From Ignavibacteria bacterium (GTDB taxonomy: Bacteria; Bacteroidota; Ignavibacteria; Tepidaquicellales; Tepidaquicellaceae): DNA of 64,000 nt. The stretch is from positions 1 to 64,000 of the forward strand of contig JADJWZ010000016.1 in assembly GCA_016716125.1 (NCBI GenBank), given 5' to 3'. Position numbers and translations under genes: made by a program. The notes below the pieces were generated by a model that saw only the letters and a list, made by a program, of their open reading frames with translations, did not search any database and was not told the DNA's origin. Shown piece after piece: positions 54,795 through 64,000 of this stretch (the stretch's first letter is position 1; each line of letters starts with the position of its first letter).

Positions 54795-57317
54795 TTACTT
54801 GTTTACGATCTTAGTAATTACAAGAGTAATGTCATCATTCTGCTCCGCACCGTTTCTGAATGAATCCACTGAAGCAATTATTCTGTCCTGTATTATGCTG
54901 CATTTGCTTTCACGATTAAACTTTATGATGTCAAGTATCTTATCCGTACCGAATTCTTCTTTACTTAAATTCATCGCCTCAGTCAGTCCGTCGGAATAGA
55001 AAACAAACATATTATCAGGAGCGATCTTTATCTCCACCTCTTCAAGATTTTTATTAAATAATATTTCACTTTCCAGACCCAGTCCCATTCCTTTGTTTTT
55101 CAGTAATTCAAATTTACCGTTGACTGAATATATAACCGGATTATGTCCTGCCCGGCAGATGTTTACTGTCATTTTTTCAAGATCAAACATTGCAATGACT
55201 GAAGTAATAAAAGATTTCTTATCGATCTTCTGATGAATCTGTTTGTTTACTTCTATAAGCATTTCCTTCGGTGACGGAAAAATAGTGGCTGCAAACTGTA
55301 TCATTGCCTGGACCTTTGACATATACAAAGCTGCAGGTATTCCTTTACCGGAAACATCAGCTACCACTACAAGTATTTTAGTTTCGCTGATTTTTATTAC
55401 ATCATAAAAGTCACCGCCTATTATTTTAGCGGGATTATAAAAGCCGGATATTTCTATTCCGTTTACACTGTTTATCTTTTGCGGCAGAAGTCCCATTTGA
55501 ATTTTTCTTGCAATATGAAGCTCTTCCTCGATTACCTGCTTGGAAATTTTTTCCTCCTGCAGTCTTGAATTCTCGAAAGCAATTGCCGCCTGTGAAGCAA
55601 GCGTCTTCAAAAGATCTATATCCTCTTCAGAATACGCTTTGCCTGATGGCTTTTCTCCGAAATTTATAGCGCCTATAAGTTTGTTTTTTATATAAATGGG
55701 TACGGATAAAATAAAATTTTCTTTCTGAATTATTTTTCTGTACTCTTCCGGAATGCTGAGCTCATGAAGATACACTTCACTGAGAAATTTAGGCTCTTTA
55801 TTTAATTTATAAAGTGAAGAGAAAGCATCGTCATATATGGAATCGTTTCTGAAAATTTTTTCACTGCCGTTTACAGCATTGATCTCTGTTTCAAGCGTCT
55901 TGTAATAATCATCATCAAGAAACCAGACATGCAGATTGTCAATGCCCATGGTCTCTTTGACTGAGTATGCTATTTTTTCTATGATCTGTCTGATGTTGTT
56001 AAGATAAGGAAGTTCTTCTGAAAAGAGTAAAAGTGATTTTCTGTAATTATACCTTTCCCTGTAAAACTGTTTATCCACAAGCTCCTTAGCTTTCTTATTT
56101 ACAAAATCAAAACTGAATGTTACTATGATGATCAAAGCAATTGTCAGCAGCTGTTTGTTTTCAGGTAAAAACTGACTCAAAAGATTATCCAGAAACAGTA
56201 CAAGCAGTAGATATATACCGACTATAAATGCAGTGATGATTCCGAAGACAAGACCTTTTTTTATTATAAATTCAGTATCGAGAATTCTGTATTTGATGAT
56301 TGAAAATCCAAACGACAGCGGAATTGCAAGTATTAATATTGTCGGAATATACATCCATGTATCAATCAGGAAATTCGGTTTTCTTACAAATACCGGTATT
56401 AATGATGTGTAAATAAATCCTGCAAGACCAATCAGAAATCCGTAAAAAATTACTTTTAACGGTTTTCTCTGTTTATCCTTTTCAAGTCTGTAATATGAAA
56501 CAAAAAATAATGTAATGCCTGCGATAAAATATCCGCCGATTATGAAATAATTCAGATACACTAAAACTTCATATTCTCTTCTTAGATCCGGAAGAAAAGT
56601 ATTCATTAATGAGATCAGTAAAACAATAATGTATAATAAACTAATAAGAAGTTTTCTTCTCCTAAATTCATACTTAATCGGATATGTCAGGAAGAAATGT
56701 ACAAGAAGTGGATAAAAGAGAGACATTCCGATCAATGAATTCAGAAAAATACTGTTGTTGTAAACAGAATAATTATTTATGCCGATCACATTAAATCCTA
56801 AAGAAGCGCTGCATCCGAGAAAGAAAAAAAGCTGTGATGTTAATTCTTTTGGTTTGGAATATCCGACCATAAATCCTATGAGTATGAATCCAAGCCCAAG
56901 TAATGAAAATATAAGAAAGAGAAAATTAAAAACCTTATATACTCTGACATTGGATTTAAAAATCTCGCCGTTCCGGTCGATTGTATATTCTACTATCTGA
57001 TTTGAGTCGTAACTGTTAAGTATATCCTGCGCTTCCTTACTGTTTTTGAATTTTAATCCGTCAAGTTCTATTAGTACATCGCCATCCCGTATTCCTGCTA
57101 CATCAGTGACTCCCCCGTCCATTACCTGCACTATGCGAAGTCCCTCTTTCAGTTCGGGACTGTCATTCTCATTCACCCATAAGCAGTCATCCGTTGTCAT
57201 CCTGTCTGTAAACATGGTATTTACAAACACAATAGTTGAATACGCGAGACAATAAATTGCAATGAAGGTAAATAGAAACCTTAAAGTACCGTCACTGAAT
57301 CTGCTTATAAATTTCAA
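54795..57317 (-). CDS. Membrane PDZ-GAF-SpoIIE-type PP2C phosphatase
   Basis: An 840-residue membrane signalling protein. After one N-terminal helix comes a PDZ-like domain (residues ~55-115: LRIVQVMDGGVTDVAGIRDGDVLIELDG), then about eight further membrane helices (to ~410), a GAF domain (~440-600) and a SpoIIE/RsbU phosphatase domain (~610-838). The phosphatase has the metal-binding motifs GGDFYDV, DVSGKGIPAALYMSK, FYSDGLTEAM and QNDDITLVI. Such proteins dephosphorylate anti-sigma-factor antagonists in partner-switching pathways. No anti-sigma gene is adjacent. The start follows a signal-anchor and is natural. Confidence 0.9.
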   Translation of the reverse strand: MKFISRFSDGTLRFLFTFIAIYCLAYSTIVFVNTMFTDRMTTDDCLWVNENDSPELKEGLRIVQVMDGGVTDVAGIRDGDVLIELDGLKFKNSKEAQDILNSYDSNQIVEYTIDRNGEIFKSNVRVYKVFNFLFLIFSLLGLGFILIGFMVGYSKPKELTSQLFFFLGCSASLGFNVIGINNYSVYNNSIFLNSLIGMSLFYPLLVHFFLTYPIKYEFRRRKLLISLLYIIVLLISLMNTFLPDLRREYEVLVYLNYFIIGGYFIAGITLFFVSYYRLEKDKQRKPLKVIFYGFLIGLAGFIYTSLIPVFVRKPNFLIDTWMYIPTILILAIPLSFGFSIIKYRILDTEFIIKKGLVFGIITAFIVGIYLLLVLFLDNLLSQFLPENKQLLTIALIIIVTFSFDFVNKKAKELVDKQFYRERYNYRKSLLLFSEELPYLNNIRQIIEKIAYSVKETMGIDNLHVWFLDDDYYKTLETEINAVNGSEKIFRNDSIYDDAFSSLYKLNKEPKFLSEVYLHELSIPEEYRKIIQKENFILSVPIYIKNKLIGAINFGEKPSGKAYSEEDIDLLKTLASQAAIAFENSRLQEEKISKQVIEEELHIARKIQMGLLPQKINSVNGIEISGFYNPAKIIGGDFYDVIKISETKILVVVADVSGKGIPAALYMSKVQAMIQFAATIFPSPKEMLIEVNKQIHQKIDKKSFITSVIAMFDLEKMTVNICRAGHNPVIYSVNGKFELLKNKGMGLGLESEILFNKNLEEVEIKIAPDNMFVFYSDGLTEAMNLSKEEFGTDKILDIIKFNRESKCSIIQDRIIASVDSFRNGAEQNDDITLVITKIVNK

Positions 57318-57396
57318 AGTAATAAAATTTTAAAAAGTGAAAGAGAATGAATGAAAATACGCAAATAGAACAGACATAGTTGCTTTTAAAAATGTA

Positions 57397-60186
57397 TTAT
57401 ATATCAAAGCCGACAGAATAATAAAAGTTATACGGACCGAAGATAAATGAATCTTTTTGAAATCCATTTTTAATCTGAAAGCTTCTTCCGACTGAAAAAC
57501 TTGCCTCTCCGAGCGGAGTATCAAAAGCCGCAGAGACTCCTATACCATGCTTCAGATCTTTAAACCTTATGTCAACTGCATTTTCCCAGGCATTTCCAAG
57601 ATCATAGCGAATGCTCAGATAAGTGTCAAAAAATAATTTATAAGGAAACTGATACCTGAATTCCGCTGATGTTATCAGTATCTGCCTTCCGATAAGTTCA
57701 TCTTCAGACATACCGAAGAAACTTTTTTCCCCTCCAAGTGAAAACTGTTCCGAAAGGGGAGTAGTCTTATCTCCGAATCCAAATTGAAAACTGGGCTTAA
57801 TTATACTGGACAATGAAATTGGAATATAATGATCATAGTTTAAAAAAAGTTTTGTATAACTTTTATTACCGTCATTCAGGTCTTTTGCTGATTCATAAAA
57901 AAAATTAATAAGCACACCTTTCTCCGGAAATGGGATCCTGTCTTCTGTATCAATGATTCCCCCGAATACAAGTTTTAACACATTAGCTTCTGATGCTTTG
58001 TTTTCATTGTTAAATTTATTAAGTAACTCGATATTTTCAGCAATTCCCTGAATATAAAATGTGCCGTATCTTTCAAGTTGTGTTCCAAATAAAAAACCTG
58101 ATCCTATTCTTATATTCCTGTATTCACCAGTCTTCAAAACTGAATATTCATTTTTTATGGTGTCAATTATCTGAACATAAGTATTCACATCAGTGAATTT
58201 ATAATATCCGTTCAGATTAAATGTAAGCGGCAAAGAAAAGAACTGGTTGGATTTAATTTCGAGCTCATAAATCCTGTTTCTAAGTCCTCCTGCTGCAAGG
58301 AAACCTGTTTCAATTGCAGTACCGAAAATATTTTCATCTCTCAGATCAAAGAGCAGCTGAAGGTTCTTTTCATTATCTGATCTTATTGAAAATCTGAGAG
58401 CCTGTGAATTTTTTTCAATTACTCTTATAAGAAGATCAGGCCGCGTACTGTCCTTTTGAAATTTATAATCAAAGCTAACCTGCTGAAAAAGGTTTGTGCT
58501 CATTACATTCTTAATGCTTTCATTCACTTTATTTACACTTATGGGTTTGCTGATATCGGTTTTCAATTCTCTCAGGATCACATTATCATTTGTTATAATG
58601 TTACCTTTAAGTTTATACATATCAATTTTACCGTCATCAAATTCTATTTCAAGATTATAATTGGTATGATCAAAGTAATATTTTACTATTCCTTTTACTG
58701 AATAACCATTCTTTCTGAGAATACCGAGAAGTTCGTTCCTCAGTATATCCGCCTTTTTTACATTAAAAACAGATCCTTTATTTTCTCTTAAAAATGATCT
58801 GACTTTTTCATCAACATCCGGGATTGAATTTTTAACAGTTATCATTTTCAATGTATCGTATGGAATAAAATTATAGTTTACTGATATGTTATTACCTTCC
58901 CTTGAAATTATAGCATACGCATCTTTAAAATATCCTGTCCTGAAAACATCCTTAAGATTCTTTTCAATAGCAGTGTATTTTACAAATTGAGTATCAGTTG
59001 TTTTCATTACAGAATCTGCAATCTTTTTCAGTTCATAAGGTATTGAAATTATGACTTCAGGATTAATTACAAAATTATTCTGATATTTTGAAGCAGATAA
59101 CTCCATTGAATCTATACCGTCGATTATACCTGACATTTTCTTCTTAGCGGATTCATACCCTTTATCAATGAGATAGCCAAAGCGGCTGTATGAGTATGAT
59201 GAAAAATCATTTATATCAGGAGTGATAATTATATTTGCGTCTTTGAGCTGAAGGTTACTAAGCTGCATCATTGTTATTGATAAAATCTGATCAGCAGTAT
59301 TAATAGGATCATCGAGATCTTTGTCTGTTCTTAATGGGCTGGTAGAATTTACAATAACAGTAAAATCAGCGCCTTCCTCTTTTGCAGTTAATGCCGGAAT
59401 ATTTGCCGACAGTCCCCCGTCTACAAGTTTTTTACCGCCTATATTAATTGGAGTGTATAGTAAAGGGAAAGTAAGCGAAGCTTTAATCGATTCAGACAGA
59501 TTCCCTTTTTTTAATAAAACTTTATCCCCTGTATTCAGATCAGTTGCGACTGAAATAAACGGGTATTTCAGTTCACTGAAACTTTGCTTTGTATTATACC
59601 TGGAATTTAAGATAAGAGTATTAATTTTTTCACTGAGATATTGCCCGTTTGAAAATGAAGTAGGCAGTATTTCAGGTTTAATTCCGTCCAGAGGAATTGT
59701 AAGCAGACTTCTGTCCTGAATTTTTTTCTGCTCAAGAAACAGGGAAGTCCTTTGATATTTATTTGTCAGACTCAGAGCTCTTTCCCAGTCAAAGTCATTT
59801 ATGATATTTTCAATTTCATTTACCGTATATCCGGAAGAATAAAAACCTCCGATTACTGTGCCGATACTGGTACCTACTATCAAATCAATTTCTACATCAC
59901 TTTCTTCAAGCGCTTTTAATACCCCAAGCTGCGCAAAACCTCTTGCTCCGCCGCCGCTTAATACAAGTCCTACTTTTTTGTAACGCGTACTCCTCGGCAT
60001 GATATTAAAATAATTTGTATCAACATTTGAATTGTTTCTGTATGAAAGTCTGATTGTATCTGAATTTATATTCTGAAAGTCAGCTGAGTCTGATCCGGAT
60101 TTAATTAAAATTAGTTCTTTAGCGTAAATTACTCCGCTCAATAAAATGAATATACAATATGATAATATTATAGAAATTTTTAACAT
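57397..60186 (-). CDS. Patatin-like phospholipase with Omp85-type barrel
   Basis: A 929-residue outer-membrane protein. A signal peptide leads to a patatin domain: GGGARG oxyanion motif at 78-83, GTSIG with nucleophile Ser107, and catalytic Asp256 in VDGGLSAN. POTRA-like repeats follow (~400-560) and a C-terminal 16-strand beta-barrel (Bac_surface_Ag/BamA-type, ~580-929). This resembles type Vd secreted PlpD/FplA proteins, in which the barrel carries its own lipase to the surface. It has phospholipase A activity in known members. The gene lies between the SpoIIE phosphatase and a sodium symporter. Confidence 0.9.
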   Translation of the reverse strand: MLKISIILSYCIFILLSGVIYAKELILIKSGSDSADFQNINSDTIRLSYRNNSNVDTNYFNIMPRSTRYKKVGLVLSGGGARGFAQLGVLKALEESDVEIDLIVGTSIGTVIGGFYSSGYTVNEIENIINDFDWERALSLTNKYQRTSLFLEQKKIQDRSLLTIPLDGIKPEILPTSFSNGQYLSEKINTLILNSRYNTKQSFSELKYPFISVATDLNTGDKVLLKKGNLSESIKASLTFPLLYTPINIGGKKLVDGGLSANIPALTAKEEGADFTVIVNSTSPLRTDKDLDDPINTADQILSITMMQLSNLQLKDANIIITPDINDFSSYSYSRFGYLIDKGYESAKKKMSGIIDGIDSMELSASKYQNNFVINPEVIISIPYELKKIADSVMKTTDTQFVKYTAIEKNLKDVFRTGYFKDAYAIISREGNNISVNYNFIPYDTLKMITVKNSIPDVDEKVRSFLRENKGSVFNVKKADILRNELLGILRKNGYSVKGIVKYYFDHTNYNLEIEFDDGKIDMYKLKGNIITNDNVILRELKTDISKPISVNKVNESIKNVMSTNLFQQVSFDYKFQKDSTRPDLLIRVIEKNSQALRFSIRSDNEKNLQLLFDLRDENIFGTAIETGFLAAGGLRNRIYELEIKSNQFFSLPLTFNLNGYYKFTDVNTYVQIIDTIKNEYSVLKTGEYRNIRIGSGFLFGTQLERYGTFYIQGIAENIELLNKFNNENKASEANVLKLVFGGIIDTEDRIPFPEKGVLINFFYESAKDLNDGNKSYTKLFLNYDHYIPISLSSIIKPSFQFGFGDKTTPLSEQFSLGGEKSFFGMSEDELIGRQILITSAEFRYQFPYKLFFDTYLSIRYDLGNAWENAVDIRFKDLKHGIGVSAAFDTPLGEASFSVGRSFQIKNGFQKDSFIFGPYNFYYSVGFDI

Positions 60187-60220
60187 ATTAATTTTGAATA
60201 ATTTAGCCGAATCAATTCCT

Positions 60221-61636
60221 TCAGTTTGAAATAGTCTTTAGGTATTTTCTGTTTTTATAACCGATAAAATATATTATCAATCCGATCAGAAGACCCGGAT
60301 ACATCGGTTCAAGATTAAACGGATACACTGCAGCTCCATCTGTGGAATTAATGTTACCGATTATAAAAGAAATGAGTGAAACACTGAATGAACTTATCAT
60401 AGCCATCAGAATATATTTTGAATGTACCTGATATTTTTCAAAATAAGCGCTTAACACGCTTATAAGAAGTGCAGGTATAATCATTGTCCCGATAGTGTAC
60501 CAGATCTCAACAACGGACGGTATAAGATATGCGAGCAGTAATGAAAACAAAGCGCTAACTATCATACCCACCCTGTTATAAGAACTGATCTCTTCAGTAT
60601 TATTTTTAATTCTTGAAATAATATCCTTGCTGAATGTTGTTGCTGATACAAACATATAAGAATGTAATGATGACATAATTGTAGCTATCATCCCAACAAA
60701 GAATACACCTTTTGCGATTGGAGGCAGTATCCTGTCTGCAAGCGCAGGGTATGAATAAAGGGCTCCCGGTATGCTGTTAATATCAACAAATGCTTTTGCA
60801 TACAGTCCTGCAGTTGTTGTCAGGAAATCAAAAATCATCCAGAATACCAATGAAATTAATATTCCGCGCTTTGGTGTCTTTTTATTTTTTACAGCATAAC
60901 ATCTCTGATGAAATACCGGATCTATTAAGACCCATGAACCGATAAAAAACCAAACAAAAAATAACTGGATATTTATTCCGCCTGTAAGAGTAAGATATTG
61001 ATCCGAAAGTCTTGAACTTAAATAATCAAAACCGCCGAGTAAATTAAAACAGAATGGTAGTATTATACCGAAACCTACAAACATCAGAATGAATTCGAAA
61101 ATATTTACTCTGACATCAGCATTGAATCCGCCTTTGAATAAATACGCAATTGACACAATAAGCGCAAATATCATAGCATATATCAAATTAAATCCGAACA
61201 CGATCCTGATCATTATTCCCAGCATAAATAAAAACGGAGCCGGCGTTGCAAGCAGGAATATCAGTATCCCTCCTACAATGCTGACTTTCTTACCGTAAAC
61301 CCTGAAAAGCTTATCAGGTATAGTATATAAATGTGATTTTCTGATCTTATCAGCAAGGAAAAACGCGAAAAATGTAATAAAGATATAAAAAGGGAAAGCA
61401 TAAAGTAACCATCCTGAAATACCATAACTGTAAGTAAATTCACCAATTCCTAACACTCCTCCGTAAAATGAAGAAACAAGTGTTGCTACAAAAGCAGGTA
61501 AGGTAAGCAATCTGCCTCCTACAATATAATCCTTTACAGAATTATCAGAAGGCTTTGTTCTGAATCCGATTACAAGTATAATTATAAAATATGCAATGAT
61601 TATCAGATAATCATTTATAGAAAACAGTACTTTCAA
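60221..61636 (-). CDS. Sodium:solute symporter family transporter
   Basis: A 471-residue membrane protein with about thirteen helices and the SSF-family pattern (IIILVIGFRTKPSDNSVKDYIVGGR at the start, GVLGIGEFTYSYGISGW, FKGGFNADVRVNIFEFILMFVGF and SSLHSYMFVSATTFSKDI). It imports a solute with Na+. Its start overlaps the end of the thiamine pyrophosphokinase gene by 4 bp (61633-61636), so the two are co-translated. This makes thiamine or a thiamine precursor a reasonable, unproven substrate. Confidence 0.87.
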   Translation of the reverse strand: MKVLFSINDYLIIIAYFIIILVIGFRTKPSDNSVKDYIVGGRLLTLPAFVATLVSSFYGGVLGIGEFTYSYGISGWLLYAFPFYIFITFFAFFLADKIRKSHLYTIPDKLFRVYGKKVSIVGGILIFLLATPAPFLFMLGIMIRIVFGFNLIYAMIFALIVSIAYLFKGGFNADVRVNIFEFILMFVGFGIILPFCFNLLGGFDYLSSRLSDQYLTLTGGINIQLFFVWFFIGSWVLIDPVFHQRCYAVKNKKTPKRGILISLVFWMIFDFLTTTAGLYAKAFVDINSIPGALYSYPALADRILPPIAKGVFFVGMIATIMSSLHSYMFVSATTFSKDIISRIKNNTEEISSYNRVGMIVSALFSLLLAYLIPSVVEIWYTIGTMIIPALLISVLSAYFEKYQVHSKYILMAMISSFSVSLISFIIGNINSTDGAAVYPFNLEPMYPGLLIGLIIYFIGYKNRKYLKTISN

Positions 61637-62277
61637 TCTTTGGATTTATTAATAAAATGTTTTTTAAATAAAAGGAGGAAACCTTTTTCAAATCTGACGC
61701 TGACTTTATCTGATACAGAAATATTTAAAGATCCTTCCCTTTTTCCTAATTCAAGATCCTCGTTGCTCAGAATGTATTTAAGACCTTTCGTTTTTACTGA
61801 ATAAGCTTTTGGGAACGGAAGCAATGAAACAGTATTTCCTTTTTTGTATGCAAATTCCGAAATATCGTTTACAAAATAAATTTCGAATTCATCTGAATAC
61901 AAAGTAATATTTAGCTTCCTGAAATATCTTTTCAATACGCTGAAATTATTAAGTGTATGATCAGGTCTTTCGCTTACAGCGCCAAATATTTTCAGATTAT
62001 CAGATTCATTCTTTAAGCAATAATTTAAAACCTTTTCAAAATCAGTCGTTTCCTGTTCCGGGATCTTCTTTATAACAATATTGAGACTTTTATAATATTC
62101 CAATACATCTTTTTCAATTGAATCAAAGTCTCCGAGAATAACATCGGCTTTAATTCCATTCTCTTTTAAATGATTTGCACCGCCGTCAGCTGCGATAATG
62201 AAATTTTTTTTACCTCTGAATAATTTATTGTAAACATGTATTGGTATATTTCCGTTAAGGAAAATAAGGTTATTCAT
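61633..62277 (-). CDS. thiN: Thiamine pyrophosphokinase
   Basis: Converts thiamine and ATP directly to thiamine diphosphate. The 214-residue product has the family's NFIIAADGGANHLKENGIKADVILGDFDSI core (Mg/ATP-binding Asp residues), PEQETTDFEKVLNYCL and the later GAVSERPDHTLNNFSVL motif, then the C-terminal beta-domain. Length is typical. It overlaps the sodium symporter by 4 bp. No TPP riboswitch is recognisable in the 230 bp upstream. Confidence 0.92.
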   Translation of the reverse strand: MNNLIFLNGNIPIHVYNKLFRGKKNFIIAADGGANHLKENGIKADVILGDFDSIEKDVLEYYKSLNIVIKKIPEQETTDFEKVLNYCLKNESDNLKIFGAVSERPDHTLNNFSVLKRYFRKLNITLYSDEFEIYFVNDISEFAYKKGNTVSLLPFPKAYSVKTKGLKYILSNEDLELGKREGSLNISVSDKVSVRFEKGFLLLFKKHFINKSKD

Positions 62278-62507
62278 AAAATTTTCAGACTTCGCTAATA
62301 TTGGAATAAAATTCTTTAAATTATAGATAAAATTTTTAGAAACTGTTAATTTATTCCTGTATTAATAATTATTTTATAAAAAAACTTAAATATCATTTCC
62401 GGTAAACTTTAGTAGTTCTCGCAAATTAGCTTTATTAATTTAACTCTTTAAATGCATTTAGATAAATCAATTTTAAAATTATCTTGTAAGTTCTATTTAA
62501 ATACTAT

Positions 62508-64000
62508 ATGAATTTTCTTAATCCATCTGTTCTGATAGGGCTATTTGCAGTTTCCATTCCGATACTTATTCATTTACTTAATCTCAGAAAGCTTAAGAAA
62601 GTTGACTTCAGCACTCTGATGTTTCTTAAGGAAATTCAGAAGTCAAAAATGAGAAGAATAAAACTCAAGCAGCTGTTACTTCTTGCATTAAGGATATTTG
62701 TTATTGCTTTTCTTGTGCTTGCTTTTTCTAAGCCTGTTCTGGAAAATTATTCTTTCGGTGCCGATGCGGAAGGGAAGTCAACTGTCCTGATTTTTCTCGA
62801 TGATTCTTTCAGTATGGATGCGCAGGATGGAAACGGTAGGTATTTTGATCAGGCGAAAAGATCTGTTGCCGGAATACTCGAAAATTATTCAGAATCGGAC
62901 GAGATAATTTTAATACCTTCATCATTTACCGGTTATAAAAATTCAGCAGGAATTACCGGCGGGATCAGTGAAATTAACGACTCTCTTGAATTCCTTAATA
63001 TTTCATACAAGCCGTTTAAACTCAATGACGCTTTCGTAATGTCAGAACAGATCCTTAAGAATTCTGTAAATCCGAATAAAGATGTTTTTATAATTTCTGA
63101 TTTTCAAACAGTCAATGTGGATGAGCGTTCGGAAATATTCAAAAACAAAAATGCAGCTGACGTTAATTATTTTTTTATAAGAACGGGGAGCAGAACTGTT
63201 TCCAATCTTTCTCTCGACAGTCTTGTCGTCATTTCGAAAATCCCCGCAAAATTCGGTAATATAAGAATGTCGGCAAACCTGACCAACCATTCTGAAAATC
63301 CTGTTATAAATAAGTCGCTTAAATTATTTATTGATGGAAAGCTTACGGAAGAAAGTGTAACCGACGTTAATGCAAACAGTATTGCCAAAAAAGAATTCTC
63401 ATTTACAGCTGACAGAACAGGGGATATTCACGGCTATATTGAATTGACATCGGATAATCTGCAGGAGGATGAACTTATACAGGATAACAGAATTTATTTT
63501 GATATTTTCATTCCCGGAATTATTCGGGTAGGTCTGATCGGAAATTCAGGAGAATTCAGATTTGTAAATGCAGCTCTTAATTCCGCACAAAATCTAACAG
63601 CCGATAATAATGCCGAAAATCTTTTTGAAATAAAATATTTAAATAATTTTACCGACGAAATTTTTGATCAGGATGTTCTTATAGTATCACCGGATCAGTC
63701 ATTCAGCGTCAATGACAGTAAATTGATTTCAGAATTCCTTGCAGCCGGAAAAGGGATATTTGTTTTTCTGAATGAAAGAACTGATATTGCAAATTTTAAT
63801 TCTGCCGTTTCATCTGTCCTGAATATTCCTGTTATAGAAAATCTTAATTCAGATGAAATGCAAAATGTAAATCTCAAGTTCGGTAAGATTGACTTTGAAA
63901 ATCCGCTGATGGCTGAGATTTTCCGGAACAGGCAGCTGAATATTACATCTGAATCATTTATTGATTCTCCTGAAATACGAAAGTATTTTGAACTGATAAT
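62508..64000 (+). CDS. BatA-like protein with N-terminal aerotolerance domain, partial
   Basis: The ATG at 62508 opens a frame that runs off the window, giving at least 497 residues. The first ~85 residues (MNFLNPSVLIGLFAVSIPIL, then LNLRKLKKVDFSTLMFLKEI and a second membrane helix) are the aerotolerance/BatA N-terminal domain. A VWA-like domain follows with a MIDAS-type LDDSFSMDAQDG, then beta-sandwich segments. Bat-type proteins sit in the inner membrane of Bacteroidota-like bacteria and are linked to envelope stability or oxidative tolerance. It is divergent from thiN. Confidence 0.88.
   Translation, partial: MNFLNPSVLIGLFAVSIPILIHLLNLRKLKKVDFSTLMFLKEIQKSKMRRIKLKQLLLLALRIFVIAFLVLAFSKPVLENYSFGADAEGKSTVLIFLDDSFSMDAQDGNGRYFDQAKRSVAGILENYSESDEIILIPSSFTGYKNSAGITGGISEINDSLEFLNISYKPFKLNDAFVMSEQILKNSVNPNKDVFIISDFQTVNVDERSEIFKNKNAADVNYFFIRTGSRTVSNLSLDSLVVISKIPAKFGNIRMSANLTNHSENPVINKSLKLFIDGKLTEESVTDVNANSIAKKEFSFTADRTGDIHGYIELTSDNLQEDELIQDNRIYFDIFIPGIIRVGLIGNSGEFRFVNAALNSAQNLTADNNAENLFEIKYLNNFTDEIFDQDVLIVSPDQSFSVNDSKLISEFLAAGKGIFVFLNERTDIANFNSAVSSVLNIPVIENLNSDEMQNVNLKFGKIDFENPLMAEIFRNRQLNITSESFIDSPEIRKYFELI

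Noticed and set aside
62278..62507. TPP riboswitch upstream of thiN
   Set aside because: The thi-box consensus (CUGAGA ... ACCUGA) is not found in either orientation.

Overview
This 64 kb window is AT-rich and looks like chromosome of a free-living bacterium of the Ignavibacteria/Chlorobi-Bacteroidota side of the tree. The main reason is the repeated C-terminal type IX secretion (T9SS type A) sorting domain, with motifs such as NYPNPFNPSTKIEFDLP near its start and a final K-MILIK-like end. It occurs on seven intact or broken surface proteins. An LPS/O-antigen gene set, a bactofilin, an Omp85-barrel patatin and a BatA-like protein also indicate a Gram-negative envelope. The exact lineage is an inference from sequence style, not a measured placement.

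Layout. Positions 1-6016 are a decayed accessory region: one intact FG-GAP T9SS cargo gene (2130-3836) lies among at least five frameshifted or stop-interrupted genes. Positions 6264-9773 encode a BMP/Nup-type nucleoside ABC importer (ATPase and two permeases) without its binding lipoprotein. Then come nadK with a DUF1844-like gene, asnA with a perfect palindromic terminator, and a compact minus-strand envelope-polysaccharide operon (12585-18071: O-antigen ligase, three glycosyltransferases, MsbA-like exporter). A clpB gene cut off after its first AAA+ domain follows. Positions 19770-27645 hold secreted proteins, a hicAB toxin-antitoxin pair and a striking degenerate 21-bp-period tandem array (25141-25539). 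Positions 27871-32170 hold an acyl-CoA carboxylase carboxyltransferase, clpX, tRNA-Leu(UAG) and a toroid-fold protein. Positions 32272-38454 hold two related inverted-repeat elements and large Fn3/T9SS proteins with a broken duplicate.

From 38681 on the content is mostly housekeeping, with two large secreted proteins: miaA, two dockerin-ended proteins, an orphan transketolase C-terminal half, an HtrA protease, bactofilin, a GlcD-like oxidase, a thioesterase, a frameshifted nadC, three tandem paralogous small secreted proteins, a flippase, lexA, purB, a PDZ/7TM/GAF/SpoIIE phosphatase, a patatin-Omp85 protein, a sodium symporter overlapping thiN, and the start of a BatA-like protein that runs off the end.

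How the genes fit together. The dominant theme is surface export. The same kind of ectodomain appears with two different C-terminal tails: the classical T9SS type A domain, or a shared ~170-180 residue module ending in a dockerin-like EF-hand pair. Two LVIVD-repeat paralogs (19770-21773 and 39805-41424) differ in exactly this way. This makes the second module a candidate alternative sorting or anchoring domain and the best lead for something undescribed. The 21-bp array and the hairpin elements near 32.3-32.5 kb are the best non-coding leads.

Caution: several frameshifts fall in short A/T runs, so some broken genes could be assembly or sequencing errors. The multi-lesion genes in the first 6 kb and the clpB truncation are hard to explain that way.
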